Origin: CAYYNP01 sp964472545
GTDB lineage: Bacteria > Planctomycetota > Planctomycetia > Pirellulales > Thermoguttaceae
DNA: 64,000 bases
Assembly: GCA_964472545.1 (NCBI GenBank)
Contig: CAYYNP010000014.1
Coordinates: 1-64,000 of the forward strand
Direction of reading: 5' to 3'
Below, in pieces: positions 1 to 8,464 of the stretch. The translations under genes and the position numbers were made by a program. The notes under the pieces are model-generated. The model did no database searches, had not been told where the DNA came from, and was given only the letters and a program-made list of their open reading frames with translations. Within the stretch, counting starts at the first letter, position 1. Each line of letters begins with the position of its first letter.

Positions 1-453
1 CACCGTGTAGCAGATGTCTTTGGTCCGGGTTTCGTAGACCGGCTTCATCACCGTGTAGCAGGTCTGGCGGGTCTTGGTTTCCCAGACCGGCTTGCAGACC
101 GTGTAGTTGACCGTCCGCATGCAAGTTTCCCAGACCGGCCGGTTCACCGTGTAGGTGCATTCGCGGTAGCGGGTTTCCGGCACCTGTTTTGTGCAGGTGA
201 TCGTCTTGGGCACGCAGACTCGTTCGTAACAGGTCTTGTAGCAGGTGTATTGCTGCTTTTCGTAGACCACTTCTTTACAGGTCTTCATGACCGTGTGGCA
301 TTGCATCTTGCAACTGGCGTAATCCGCCGGGCAACACGCCGCGGGTTTACAGCAGCGGAGCCTTGCCGCGCCACAATACCCGGCCTTCGCCTGGCTGGCC
401 ACCAGCACTAACAGCGCCGCTATGCCCAGCGGCACCACCATCCTCTTTCTCAT
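1..453 (-). CDS. YTV-repeat putative cell-wall protein, truncated by window edge
   Basis: The 151 visible codons run off the left end without a stop. The start ATG (453-451) has a strong AAGGAGG ribosome site just upstream. Residues 1 to about 24 form a signal peptide ending ASQAKA. A Cys-rich stretch (RCCKPAACC) follows, then imperfect repeats of about 16-20 residues built on YTV: TYTVNRPVWET, NYTVCKPVWET, CYTVMKPVYET and CYTV at the edge. This matches the YTV family described from Rhodopirellula baltica, where such proteins are associated with the proteinaceous cell wall. The paired Cys suggest disulfide cross-linking (inference). Family assignment is firm; the cell-wall role is by family knowledge. 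Confidence 0.85.
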   Translation of the reverse strand, partial: MRKRMVVPLGIAALLVLVASQAKAGYCGAARLRCCKPAACCPADYASCKMQCHTVMKTCKEVVYEKQQYTCYKTCYERVCVPKTITCTKQVPETRYRECTYTVNRPVWETCMRTVNYTVCKPVWETKTRQTCYTVMKPVYETRTKDICYTV

Positions 454-1218
454 CTTTCGCCTCCTTCAAGCACCACAAGGAAAGGATCGGGCTGGTCTAA
501 CAAACGGAGCCCATCAAAGGGTTATTCGTCCGGCGCACTCAGCTTACGTTAGCTAGAATGCGTAAATTACCTAATCATCACGCACGATTCATCGCACGCG
601 GACGACGCAATCTAGCGTATAGGTCGCCGGATATGAGTAGGTATCGACAATATGAGGCAATTGCTTGATGTAGAACATCTGCGTTCTTTGCGTAACATGC
701 AGCATGTACGGGGAAATCCTCCGTGGTGCGGGTGAATGGGGGGGTACCTCGTGCGTTGGCCACTTGGCCTGCGCAAGGTTGTCCGGCGGCAGCGGTGCTG
801 GCTTGCGGCGGTATGAAAGCCGGATGCACAGGAGGATCGGCCACGCCTGGGATGGGCCGTTGTCGGCCCCGCGGCGGCCGCCTTACGCACGGTGAAATCA
901 CCGTGGCGCCCGAGCAAATAGCCTGCAACACAGCCCGGCCGACGCGGCTGCCGCCGGAGACACCGATTTGAGAATTATTTTTTGACTTGCGCCCTGCGGC
1001 AACCTACGTAATCAGTAACGGTGTGTTCCAACTTGCCGGGCAGGATGCACACTGACCGTGCTCGGCGAGTTGAGACGCCACTGGCCGCACGGCCAAAGAA
1101 CGAACGGCCGAAGCCGAGGGTTGGACAGGCCGTGCAAGGGGGCGGGTTTGGTTGCAGTTGAAACGCAGTTGCTTTCGGGGCGTCGAGGCACAATTCGTTT
1201 GACGCGAAAGGAAAGAAA
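454..1218. other. intergenic region, no supported gene
   Basis: About 765 bases separate the divergent YTV gene and the pseudopilin gene. Several short open frames exist on both strands, but they overlap each other, are Arg/Pro-rich, lack good ribosome sites and resemble no family. An AT-richer stretch near 970-1000 contains TTGACT (983-988), but no convincing -10 follows, so the pseudopilin promoter is not placed. No known structured RNA was recognised. Confidence 0.5.
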
Positions 1219-1677
1219 ATGACCAAGAGAATTCGCCGAAATGCTTTTACGCTAATCGAGGTGTTGATCGTCGTGATCATCATGGCGGTGTTGGCGGCAA
1301 CGATCATCCCGCAATTCACGTCGTCTACCAAAGACGCCAGGGACAACACGGTTGCCTTCAACGTCCACACGATGCAGAACCAGTTGGAACTCTACAAGCA
1401 ACAGCATCTGGAGAAGTATCCTCCCGTGGCAACTGTGGCTACGCTGCTGACGACCGCCACGAACGTCGACGGCGGTACCACCGGCGAAACACCCTACGGC
1501 CCCTACATGCCGGAAGTCCCGGCCAACCCCTATAATAACAGTAGGGACATCGTCGCGGTTGCGTCCGAAGGCACCGTGCCCACGGCCGTGGTAGCCGGCG
1601 GTGCGGGCTGGCAATACGACCAGTCGACCGGCCGCGTCTTCCCCAACCACGCCGAGTACGAGTTCCCGAGCGAATGA
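1219..1677 (+). CDS. GspG-like type II secretion pseudopilin, stand-alone
   Basis: A 152-aa protein with a short basic leader (TKRIRRNA), then FTLIEVLIVVIIMAVLAA, the classic prepilin cleavage and assembly helix. Cleavage would fall after Ala9, before Phe10, with Glu at +5. The usual -1 residue is Gly, so Ala is a mild deviation shared with two pseudopilins in the large secretion operon. The C-terminal part (NPYNN, GWQYDQSTGRVFPN) resembles the GspG C-terminal fold, where a calcium loop normally sits. AAAGGAAAG precedes the ATG. The gene stands alone, about 27 kb from the GspE/F/G-like operon, and is followed by a hairpin terminator, so it is probably monocistronic. Confidence 0.85.
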   Translation: MTKRIRRNAFTLIEVLIVVIIMAVLAATIIPQFTSSTKDARDNTVAFNVHTMQNQLELYKQQHLEKYPPVATVATLLTTATNVDGGTTGETPYGPYMPEVPANPYNNSRDIVAVASEGTVPTAVVAGGAGWQYDQSTGRVFPNHAEYEFPSE

Positions 1678-1726
1678 AAAGCCCGTGATGGCACGAAGGC
1701 CGTCTCTGGCAGTGTCAAACGACCTT

Positions 1727-1767
1727 AGGCCCCTGCGTTTCGGCGAACGCGAGGGGCCTCGTTTATT
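1727..1767 (+). terminator. Rho-independent-like terminator after the pseudopilin gene
   Basis: AGGCCCCT (1727-1734) pairs with AGGGGCCT (1752-1759), and the inner GCGTT (1735-1739) pairs with AACGC (1746-1750). The loop is 6 bases with one bulged G. CGTTTATT follows, a short T-rich tail. It lies 49 bases after the stop codon. Confidence 0.7.
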
Positions 1768-1870
1768 GGTGCCGTCTATTGGCAGGGCCGCCTCTCTCGC
1801 CCTGCCATAGTCGTCCTCTTGCCCTAAATTGCCGATAGGAATAGGATAAGGGGCATACCTCTGACGCCAC

Positions 1871-1942
1871 TACCCGGTGGTGTAATTGGCAACACAAGGG
1901 ATTTTGGTTCCCTCGTTCCAGGTTCAAGTCCTGGCCGGGTAG
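1871..1942 (+). tRNA. tRNA-Gln (anticodon TTG)
   Basis: A 72-nt cloverleaf can be folded by eye. The acceptor stem TACCCGG (1871-1877) pairs with CCGGGTA (1935-1941). U1-A72 and G73 are typical of tRNA-Gln. The anticodon stem AGGGA/TCCCT encloses loop TTTTGGT, giving anticodon TTG at 1904-1906. The T arm is CCAGG-TTCAAGT-CCTGG. CCA is not encoded. Confidence 0.93.
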
Positions 1943-2215
1943 CTTTCGTAACCTTCTGTTATGAAGCGACTTACGATGGGTTTGCGCCCGCCGCGAGGGT
2001 GGAAATCCGAGCGCCGAGCCGCTCCCCTCCCAAGGCCGCACAGCAATCGATCGACGGTTGACGGCATGGTGGGGAGTTGGTAACGTAATGGGTTCGCTGT
2101 CTTGAACGGTCCAGGGCAGCGGGGAAGTTCAATCCGACCGAACATGCGGCCTAACGCCGGATTTCCCTCCGATGGGCGGGAACGAGCCGGTGTGCTTTGG
2201 TAGAGGAGTTGTCTC
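1943..2215. other. tRNA-to-rpsB intergenic region
   Basis: About 270 bases hold no gene. A weak promoter-like pair, TTGACG (2058-2063) and TAACGT (2081-2086) with 17-base spacing, could serve rpsB. The -10 match is poor, so this is a suggestion only. GAGGAG at about 2202-2207 is the rpsB ribosome site. Confidence 0.35.
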
Positions 2216-2980
2216 TTGGCTACGGTGTTGGTGAAGGAGTTGATTGAAGCGGGGGTCCATTTCGGCCATCGGGCCAGCCGCTGGAACCCCAAGATGCGGC
2301 CGTACATCTACGCCCGCCGGAATCTGATTCATATCGTCGACGTTCGCGAGACGATTCGCGGTCTGCTGCGGGCGCGGAAGTATCTGCAACGCGTGGCGGC
2401 CGGAGGGAGTTTGGTGTTGTTTGTGGGCACCAAGCGCCAAGCCTCCGACACGATCCAACAACAGGCCGAACGCTGCGGCATGCCCTACGTCAGCGACCGC
2501 TGGCTGGGCGGCACGCTGACCAACTTCCGCACGATCCGCAGCCGGCTTACCCGGCTGGAGGAACTCGAGGGCCTGCGGGCGAGCGACGAGATTTCGAGCT
2601 ACTCGAAAAAGATGCAGTCGGCCTTAAGTCGCGAATACCGCAAGATGTTCCGCAACCTCAACGGCATCCGCACCATGAACCGGCTGCCGGAGTGCCTGGT
2701 GATCATCGATCCCAGGAAAGAGAAAAACGCCGTCCGCGAGGCCCGCAAACTTGGGATCACCTCGCTGGCGTTGATCGATACGGATTGCGATCCGGACACC
2801 ATCGACCTGCCGATCCCGGGCAACGACGACAGCATCCGGTCGATCGAGTTGATCGTGAAGCTTCTGGCCGACGGTGTGCTGGCCGGCAAGGCGGCGTCCG
2901 GTGAGGCGAAAGTGGATCAGCCCGAGGTCGCCCCGCCGACACCCCCGTCGCCCGAAGCCGAGGCCCCGACCGGTCAGTAG
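2216..2980 (+). CDS. rpsB: 30S ribosomal protein S2
   Basis: A 254-aa S2 protein of the small ribosomal subunit. The N-terminus VKELIEAGVHFGHRASRWNP is the standard S2 opening. FVGTKRQA, the DRWLGGTLTNF block, and LVIIDPRKEKNAV followed by LALIDTDCDPD are all family signatures. The start is TTG at 2216, chosen because it gives the exact family N-terminus and sits 8 bases after GAGGAG; no ATG is available there. The C-terminus ends in a Pro/Glu-rich tail. It leads the conserved cluster with tsf, pyrH and frr, with a 224-base gap before tsf. Confidence 0.97.
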   Translation: MATVLVKELIEAGVHFGHRASRWNPKMRPYIYARRNLIHIVDVRETIRGLLRARKYLQRVAAGGSLVLFVGTKRQASDTIQQQAERCGMPYVSDRWLGGTLTNFRTIRSRLTRLEELEGLRASDEISSYSKKMQSALSREYRKMFRNLNGIRTMNRLPECLVIIDPRKEKNAVREARKLGITSLALIDTDCDPDTIDLPIPGNDDSIRSIELIVKLLADGVLAGKAASGEAKVDQPEVAPPTPPSPEAEAPTGQ

Positions 2981-2987
2981 AACCGTT

Positions 2988-3007
2988 TTCGGCACTGCTC
3001 TGCCGAA
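2988..3007 (+). promoter_or_regulatory. hairpin between rpsB and tsf
   Basis: TTCGGCA (2988-2994) pairs perfectly with TGCCGAA (3001-3007) around a 6-base loop, just 8 bases after the rpsB stop. No T-run follows, so it is not a clear terminator. It may protect the rpsB message or tune read-through into tsf (inference). Confidence 0.35.
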
Positions 3008-3204
3008 CAGTGGGGCCGCCGTGCAGCGGGAGGCGGAGATACTGGGCGTCGAGGCGCAGGGCAGGTACTTCAACAGCGGCGCCGGCGGTCGGCACGCAAC
3101 GGTCGTCGGCCGTGTACCGGGCCGTTTCAGATACGGCCGACCGGCTGGCTGCTTAAGACGAACACTTACACGAATCGAATACGGAAAACACGGGAGACGT
3201 TTTG

Positions 3205-4041
3205 ATGGCAGAGATCACCGCAGCGGCGGTTAAGGGGCTTCGCGACGCGACGGGGCTGCCGATGATGGAATGCAAGAAGGCCCTGGTTGCCGCCGGCGGA
3301 GACATGGAGGCCGCCAAGGAGCAGTTGCGCAAGGCCGGCAAGAAGATGGAACAGAAACAGGCCGGCCGAGCCACCAAGGCCGGGCGGATCGCCGTCTATA
3401 CCGACCCGGGCGCCGGCGTGGGGACAATCGTCGAGTTGAAGTGTGAATCGGCTCCGGTAGCCTCCAACGAAGAGTTCGTGCAACTGGCCAACGACGTGGC
3501 CCAGCAGCTCGCCACCGGCCCCGGCGCCGCGACGCCCGACGAGTTGCTCGCACAGCCGTCGCCGTCGAAGGACGGCGTAACGCTCAAAGAGCAATACGAA
3601 GAGCTGTACAACCGCATTCGCGAGAACTTCAACTTCGAACGCTTCGAGCGGATCGATAGCACCTGCGGCGGCTACGCCCACCACAACGGGGCCGCCGGCG
3701 TGATCCTGCAGATCGAAGGCGGCAACGCGGAGTTGGCCAAAGACATCTGCATGCACGTCGCCGCCATGCGCCCCGCCGCCATGGCCCAAGCTGATCTCGA
3801 TCCGGCGCTGGTCGCGAAGGAACGCGAGATCCTCGTCGAGCAGGCCCGCCAGTCGGGCAAGCCCGAGCAGATCATCGAGAAGATGGTCGACGGGCGGATG
3901 CGCAACTTCTACGCCGAGCGTTGTCTGCTCGAGCAGGTCTTCGTCAAGGCCGAAGACGGCAAGACCACCGTCGGCCAAACGGCCGAGGCCGCCGGGATGA
4001 AGCTCGTGCGGTTCGTCCATTGGGAACTCGAAAAGGAGTAG
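3205..4041 (+). CDS. tsf: translation elongation factor Ts
   Basis: A 278-aa guanine-nucleotide exchange factor for EF-Tu. The N-terminal UBA-like domain carries VKGLRDATGLPMMECKKAL, close to the canonical TGAGMMDCK block. The core dimerisation-type domains follow, with HNGAAGVILQIEGGN and HVAAMRPAAM. The ATG at 3205 is preferred over the adjacent in-frame TTG at 3202 because GGGAG lies 8 bases upstream and family proteins start MAEI. Its AAGGAG-containing 3' end doubles as the pyrH ribosome site, so the two are probably translationally coupled. Confidence 0.97.
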   Translation: MAEITAAAVKGLRDATGLPMMECKKALVAAGGDMEAAKEQLRKAGKKMEQKQAGRATKAGRIAVYTDPGAGVGTIVELKCESAPVASNEEFVQLANDVAQQLATGPGAATPDELLAQPSPSKDGVTLKEQYEELYNRIRENFNFERFERIDSTCGGYAHHNGAAGVILQIEGGNAELAKDICMHVAAMRPAAMAQADLDPALVAKEREILVEQARQSGKPEQIIEKMVDGRMRNFYAERCLLEQVFVKAEDGKTTVGQTAEAAGMKLVRFVHWELEKE

Positions 4042-4049
4042 CAGAACCC

Positions 4050-4802
4050 ATGTCTGATGACGGCTCGTCGGCGGCTCCGTCGCCGTATCGTCGGGTGGTA
4101 TTGAAGATCTCCGGCGAAGGTTTCGTCCATCCGGGCGAGCGCGGCATCGCCATGGACGCCGTGTTGCACATCGCCCGGCAGACTTACCAGGCGGCCGGGC
4201 ACGGTGTGCAAATCGCCATCGTGATCGGCGGGGGGAACATCCTCCGCGGGGCCCAGTTCACCTCGGGCAACTCCGCCGTACACGAAGCCACGGCCCACTA
4301 CATGGGCATGCTGGCCACGGTGATGAACGGCCTGGCCCTGCAAGACGCGCTGGAGTCGCTCGGCGCCGACACGCGGCTGATGTCGGCCATCCGCATGGAC
4401 GGCGTCGCCGAGACCTACATCCGCCGCCGCGCCCGCCGCCATCTGGAGAAGGGCCGCATCATCATCCTGGCCGCCGGCACCGGCAGCCCGTTCGTGACCA
4501 CCGATACGGCTGCCGCCCAACGCGCGCTGGAACTCGAAGCCGACGCCCTGCTGAAAGCCACCCGGGTCGACGGTGTCTTCAGCGACGATCCGGAGAAAAA
4601 CCCCCACGCCGTGCTCTACGGCGAGTTGAGCTACGACGACGTCCGGCGGCAGAACCTGCGGGTGATGGATCAGGAGGCGATCGCCAAGTGCATGGAATAC
4701 GCCATGCCGATCCGCGTCTTCAATTTCCGCAAAGACGGCAACATCGAGCAGGCAGTTCTCGGCCAGCGCGTGGGTACGTTGGTACACCGCACAAAGGAGT
4801 AA
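4050..4802 (+). CDS. pyrH: UMP kinase
   Basis: A 250-aa bacterial UMP kinase (UMP + ATP to UDP + ADP) of the amino-acid-kinase fold, cytosolic, usually hexameric. Family marks are RVVLKISGEGF at the ATP site, IAIVIGGGNILRG, the MGMLATVMNGLALQDALE helix, the glycine loop AAGTGSPFVTTDTAA, and LLKATRVDGVFSDDPEK. An open frame runs further upstream inside tsf, but the ATG at 4050 gives a normal-length protein and follows AAGGAG located at the tsf stop. It sits 8 bases after tsf and 4 before frr. Confidence 0.97.
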   Translation: MSDDGSSAAPSPYRRVVLKISGEGFVHPGERGIAMDAVLHIARQTYQAAGHGVQIAIVIGGGNILRGAQFTSGNSAVHEATAHYMGMLATVMNGLALQDALESLGADTRLMSAIRMDGVAETYIRRRARRHLEKGRIIILAAGTGSPFVTTDTAAAQRALELEADALLKATRVDGVFSDDPEKNPHAVLYGELSYDDVRRQNLRVMDQEAIAKCMEYAMPIRVFNFRKDGNIEQAVLGQRVGTLVHRTKE

Positions 4803-4806
4803 CGTC

Positions 4807-5367
4807 ATGAGCACAGACGAGATCCTTTTCGACGTCGAAGAGAAGATGGAGAAGGCCGTCGCCCATCTCAAGGGCAGCCTGGCGGGCATCCGCACCGGCC
4901 GGGCCAACCCCGGGCTGGTCGACTCGCTGAAGGTCGAGGTCTACGGCTCGCTCACGCCGATCAAGCAGGTGGCCACCGTCGGCGCCCCGGAGCCCACGCA
5001 GATCGTCATCCGCCCTTACGACCCGGGTACGCTCAAAGACATCGAAAGAGCGATCCAGGCCGCCGATCTGGGGCTGAATCCGCAGAACGACGGCCGCCTG
5101 ATCCGGTTGACCGTTCCGCAGCTCTCCGGCGAGGTCCGCCGCAAAATGGTCGGCCGCGTGAAGGAACTTGCCGAAGAGGCCAAGATCGCCATCCGCAACA
5201 TCCGCCGCGACGGCAACAAGAAGGCCGACGCCGGCGAAAAGGCCAAGGAACTCTCCGAAGACGATCGCGACGACGTGAAGAAAGAGATCCAGGACCTCAC
5301 CAAGGACTACGAGTCGAAGGCCACCAACGCGGCGAAGGCGCGGGAGAAGGAAGTGCTTGAGGGCTAA
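4807..5367 (+). CDS. frr: ribosome recycling factor
   Basis: A 186-aa protein that with EF-G splits post-termination ribosomes. Residues around 25-60 carry the family hallmark GIRTGRANPGLVDSLKVEVYG. Later conserved blocks are RLTVPQLSGEVRRKMV and AIRNIRRDGNKKAD. Length matches the family (about 185 aa). AAGGAG lies just upstream of the ATG, overlapping the end of pyrH. It ends the rpsB-tsf-pyrH-frr cluster. No clear terminator follows. Confidence 0.97.
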   Translation: MSTDEILFDVEEKMEKAVAHLKGSLAGIRTGRANPGLVDSLKVEVYGSLTPIKQVATVGAPEPTQIVIRPYDPGTLKDIERAIQAADLGLNPQNDGRLIRLTVPQLSGEVRRKMVGRVKELAEEAKIAIRNIRRDGNKKADAGEKAKELSEDDRDDVKKEIQDLTKDYESKATNAAKAREKEVLEG

Positions 5368-5397
5368 ACGCCTTTGCATCGGGGCCACGGGCGTCTT

Positions 5398-5422
5398 GTA
5401 GCCGAAGTCGCCAGACTTTGGC
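5398..5422 (+). repeat. short interspersed repeat, GTAGCCGAA family, copy 1
   Basis: GTAGCCGAAGTCGCC then AGACTTTGG. The same 24-mer occurs exactly in reverse complement at 18735-18758, with variants at 18655-18684, 18692-18721 and 62951-62975. All copies are intergenic. Confidence 0.8.
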
Positions 5423-5481
5423 CGTCTCGGCGCTAATCTCGACTGCAAGGCACAAACGATCGGTCGACAGGGGGCCTTGGG

Positions 5482-5557
5482 GGTCAGGTCGCGAATAGTG
5501 AATAGCACCGACCACGCGTGACACCATCAGTCTCTATTCACTATTCACGGCCTGACC
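5482..5557. repeat. 24-bp imperfect inverted repeat
   Basis: The left arm 5482-5505 (GGTCAGG...AGTGAATAG) is the reverse complement of 5534-5557 with two mismatches, around a 28-base spacer. It could form a long hairpin and act as a terminator after frr, or be a small non-autonomous element. Nothing else in this 660-base interval (5368-6028) was recognised apart from the small open frame that follows. Confidence 0.75.
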
Positions 5558-5586
5558 ACATGGTCCGATCCGGCGAGAACGGACAA

Positions 5587-5871
5587 ATGCGTGAAGACCT
5601 AATTGATGTGGTTCGTAGGCTCCGTCGGCACGATCGGTCTATTTGTGGTGACGCGCCGGCCTGGATTGTTATCAATCTTGCCGATCATCTCGACTCATTC
5701 TTGAAGGAGAACGAGAACACTGACAGGAGACAATTGGAGGCTCGGGTTGAGGCGTTTGCACTCGGAGGTATTAAGCATGTTGCGGATAACTGCGGGTGCG
5801 AGTGTGATACTCTTCTCCATACGCTTGGTTCGTTGAGGAAAGCGGCTAGCCCCGATAATCTTCCACATTAG
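5587..5871 (+). CDS. hypothetical small protein, uncertain
   Basis: A 94-aa frame beginning MREDLIDVVRRLRRHD. It is predicted mostly helical, soluble and acidic-basic mixed, with a Cys pair (NCGCEC) near residue 68. I recognise no family. Its codons are less GC-rich at third positions than those of neighbours, which may mean recent acquisition or non-coding chance. The frame can extend upstream into the inverted repeat at 5518; the ATG at 5587 is the first start beyond it. No strong ribosome site is visible. It may not be a gene. Confidence 0.35.
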   Translation: MREDLIDVVRRLRRHDRSICGDAPAWIVINLADHLDSFLKENENTDRRQLEARVEAFALGGIKHVADNCGCECDTLLHTLGSLRKAASPDNLPH

Positions 5872-6028
5872 GCTCTGGGCGAAGGGGCGAAGAAGCCATC
5901 CGGAGAAGAAGAGGAGGTGGGAGTCTCTTCGGGAAATACTCCCGCCCGCTTCTCTTCCCCGTAGGAGTGACCGGTCCGACCGTACGGGCCAAAGTCTGAG
6001 CGACTTCAGCGACGGAGTACATCGTCTC

Positions 6029-8404
6029 TTACGGCCCGGCAAACCCGGTGTAAAGCCCGCCGTAATCGGTCGGATACGGCACTGGCTCGGCGCCCGGCAT
6101 ATCGACGCGAGGTTTGGCAAGCAGGATGTCGCGGGCGCCTTCGATAGCGGTGAGCATCTGCCGATAGGCCGCGTCGTCGGTCGAGGGGAACCGGGCCTTC
6201 TCGTCGTCGCACAGCCCCCCGGCCGACTTCGCCAGATTGGTTTGCAGCACGCGGCTGTAACGGGGATGCGTCAGATTCACGTCGCCGTCGGACGCCCGCA
6301 GGTTGAGTTCCCGCAGCGTGCCGTGGATCGGTGTGCCGGCCCAGGCGTCGCGGGAGCCGGGGGTGCCGGGGCGGGTGTTGTCGTAGGTGCCGTAGTAGGG
6401 ACAGTTGGCGTCGATCCAGGCGTAGATCCGCCGTCGGCCGTTGTCGTCAACGTGTACCTCGCCGTGGCCGTCTTCGAGATACTCCGTCAAGCGGCTGACG
6501 TACGAGCCGGTCGTCAGCGGCCGCAGGTTCGCGGTGGGGCCCTGGTTGACCCAGATGAAGTGGACCAGCTTCTTCGCCAGCATTTGCTCGTAGGCCATGT
6601 TGAAGTAGCGGGTTTTGTCGTCGCTCAGATCCAACGCGCCGTCGGGCTCCCGGCCGCTGTGGCACGACACGCAGTACTTGTCCAACACCGGCTGCACGTG
6701 TTTGACGAAGTCGACCGGCGCGGCGTCGCCCCACGGCGGCGGTTCGATCTCCGACGGCCGCCGGCCGGCGGCCAACGTCGAGCGGCTGGTGGCCGTATCG
6801 CTGCGCGGCTCGTGACATCCCACGCAACCTTGATGCTCGCCGGGCATGATCTGCGTGACCGAGCCCATCCGCGAGAGCTCCTTGCCGTCGCCGTCGAGGG
6901 CCTCAAAGTAGAGTTCCACGCCGGCCGGTGCCTTGAAGTAGGCCGAACCGTCGGCCTCGACCGGCACGGTGCCGAAGCTGGTCTTAACGTAATACGATCC
7001 CCGGCCGACCAGCGGATCGTGGTCGTAGACGCGCTGGCCCCGCATGTTGCAGCGTTTCGGGACTTGTGTGAGCAGGCGGATCGCCTTGACCTGGCCTCGC
7101 TCGATGCCGTCGTCGAGCAGGCCCTGGTAGACGTCGGAGACGAAGTACGTGCCGTAGTTCAACTCGGAATCGACGACCGAGGGGATCACGTTGGGACGTT
7201 TACGCACCGCCAGCGGGACCGGGTTGAAGCAGGAGATCTCCGCGTCTTCGAAGACGCTTGTCCGCTCACCCTGCGGGTTCAGGGCGACGATCCGATATCG
7301 CTTCGGGCCGTCGCCCGGCGGTCCGCCGTAGGACGCCAGAAAGAGGTCCTCGCCGACCGGATAGGGGTCGCGATAGGCCCAGGTGTATTGTTTGTCGCCC
7401 GGGCCGCCGCCGGGGCGATACTGGCGGCTGGGAACGTATTCGTATTCCGGCGTGAGGTTCGTCAGCCCTCGCAGGTCTTCCACGCCGTATTGCGGATCGA
7501 TGATCCCCACCGCCCCGACCGGATTGCCGTGGTGCGGGCCCAACGTGCAAAGCACCTTCTGGGTGCCGGGGATTTGCTTGGCCTGCCAGAAGACGTTGGG
7601 GTTGGTGACCGTGTTTCCGTAGAACAGCCGCAGCCGCGTGCCGTCGGGGTTGATCGTCCAGAGGCTTTGCAGGTCGAAAAGGCTCTTGTCGTTGTATTCC
7701 CAACGCATGAACAGGATCGACCCGTCCTGCATCACGTACGGCGACACGGCGGCCAAGGTGCTGAAATCGATCCGCCGCATGTTGCCGCCGTCGGCGTCCA
7801 TGGCGAACATGGCCGAAGAAAGCCCCGGCTGACACATCGAGTAGCTCTTGCCCCGGGTCGAGGCGAAGGCGATCCGATCGTCGGGCAGGTAGATCGGATA
7901 GACGTCGTGGAAGCGGCCCCGGGTGATCTGCCGCAGGCCGCTGCCGTCGACGTGGATCTCGAAGACGTGGAAGGAGTCGATGTTGCGTTTGTAGTTCGGC
8001 GTGCAGCCGGCGCGCTCCTTGGCGGTGGGGTCCGGCTCGAACGACTCGCCCGGCTCGATCGCCATCCAGGAGAAGAGCAGCCGCTTGGCGTCGAAGGAGG
8101 CGCTCATGTCGAAGACCACGCCGTGGTCGCGGCGGAAGATCTCTCGCGGCGTCCGGTCGGGCTGGGCCGGGTCGTAGACGTAGATCCCTCCGCCCGGCTG
8201 GTAGACGTTCCAGCAGTAGATCGTGCCCACGCCGAAGGGACGCTTCAGGTGATGCCGCTTGACCAGCGCGATCGGCGGGCAGTTCTCGGCGACGGCCTGC
8301 TGGAGCGTCGCTTCTCCGGCCGACACCATCGCGGCACGTTCGGTGCCAAGAGCCGCCGCCACGAGCAGCGCGAGAGATAACGCCTTGCGTAGGTCCGGGT
8401 GCAT
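6029..8404 (-). CDS. exported hydrazine-synthase-alpha-like propeller protein with two c-type haem motifs
   Basis: A 791-aa protein with an N-terminal signal sequence (LRKALSLALLVAAALG). The first 500 residues show TolB/WD40-like propeller strands (MSASFDAKRLLFSW, DIYPIYLPD-type blocks, GSILFMRWEYND). CVGCH near residue 526 and CVSCH near 577 are haem c attachment motifs, so the protein acts outside the cytoplasm. The arrangement resembles the HZS-alpha-like family that is common in planctomycetes; most members are not hydrazine synthases, so no anammox role is claimed. The ATG at 8404 follows AGGAG by 8 bases and is preferred over an upstream frame extension. It lies 60 bases downstream of the cyclophilin genes, possibly in one operon. 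Confidence 0.75.
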   Translation of the reverse strand: MHPDLRKALSLALLVAAALGTERAAMVSAGEATLQQAVAENCPPIALVKRHHLKRPFGVGTIYCWNVYQPGGGIYVYDPAQPDRTPREIFRRDHGVVFDMSASFDAKRLLFSWMAIEPGESFEPDPTAKERAGCTPNYKRNIDSFHVFEIHVDGSGLRQITRGRFHDVYPIYLPDDRIAFASTRGKSYSMCQPGLSSAMFAMDADGGNMRRIDFSTLAAVSPYVMQDGSILFMRWEYNDKSLFDLQSLWTINPDGTRLRLFYGNTVTNPNVFWQAKQIPGTQKVLCTLGPHHGNPVGAVGIIDPQYGVEDLRGLTNLTPEYEYVPSRQYRPGGGPGDKQYTWAYRDPYPVGEDLFLASYGGPPGDGPKRYRIVALNPQGERTSVFEDAEISCFNPVPLAVRKRPNVIPSVVDSELNYGTYFVSDVYQGLLDDGIERGQVKAIRLLTQVPKRCNMRGQRVYDHDPLVGRGSYYVKTSFGTVPVEADGSAYFKAPAGVELYFEALDGDGKELSRMGSVTQIMPGEHQGCVGCHEPRSDTATSRSTLAAGRRPSEIEPPPWGDAAPVDFVKHVQPVLDKYCVSCHSGREPDGALDLSDDKTRYFNMAYEQMLAKKLVHFIWVNQGPTANLRPLTTGSYVSRLTEYLEDGHGEVHVDDNGRRRIYAWIDANCPYYGTYDNTRPGTPGSRDAWAGTPIHGTLRELNLRASDGDVNLTHPRYSRVLQTNLAKSAGGLCDDEKARFPSTDDAAYRQMLTAIEGARDILLAKPRVDMPGAEPVPYPTDYGGLYTGFAGP

Positions 8405-8464
8405 GTCGATCTCCTGTGTGCGTAAAGTCATCGCACGCTCGAGGAGGGCCTCACCGTCGTTAGG

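Noticed and set aside
578..971. Open frames on both strands between the YTV gene and the pseudopilin gene
   Set aside because: They overlap one another, are Arg/Pro-rich, have no ribosome sites and match no family.
983..1005. TTGACT as the promoter of the lone pseudopilin
   Set aside because: No acceptable -10 box at the right spacing.
6242..8380. A 712-residue frame opposite the dihaem propeller gene
   Set aside because: It is the complementary shadow of a clear coding frame with haem motifs and a ribosome site; high GC produces such frames.
6029..8404. Anammox hydrazine synthase
   Set aside because: Only the general family architecture is seen; no beta/gamma subunit or hydrazine dehydrogenase genes are near, and the family is broad in planctomycetes.
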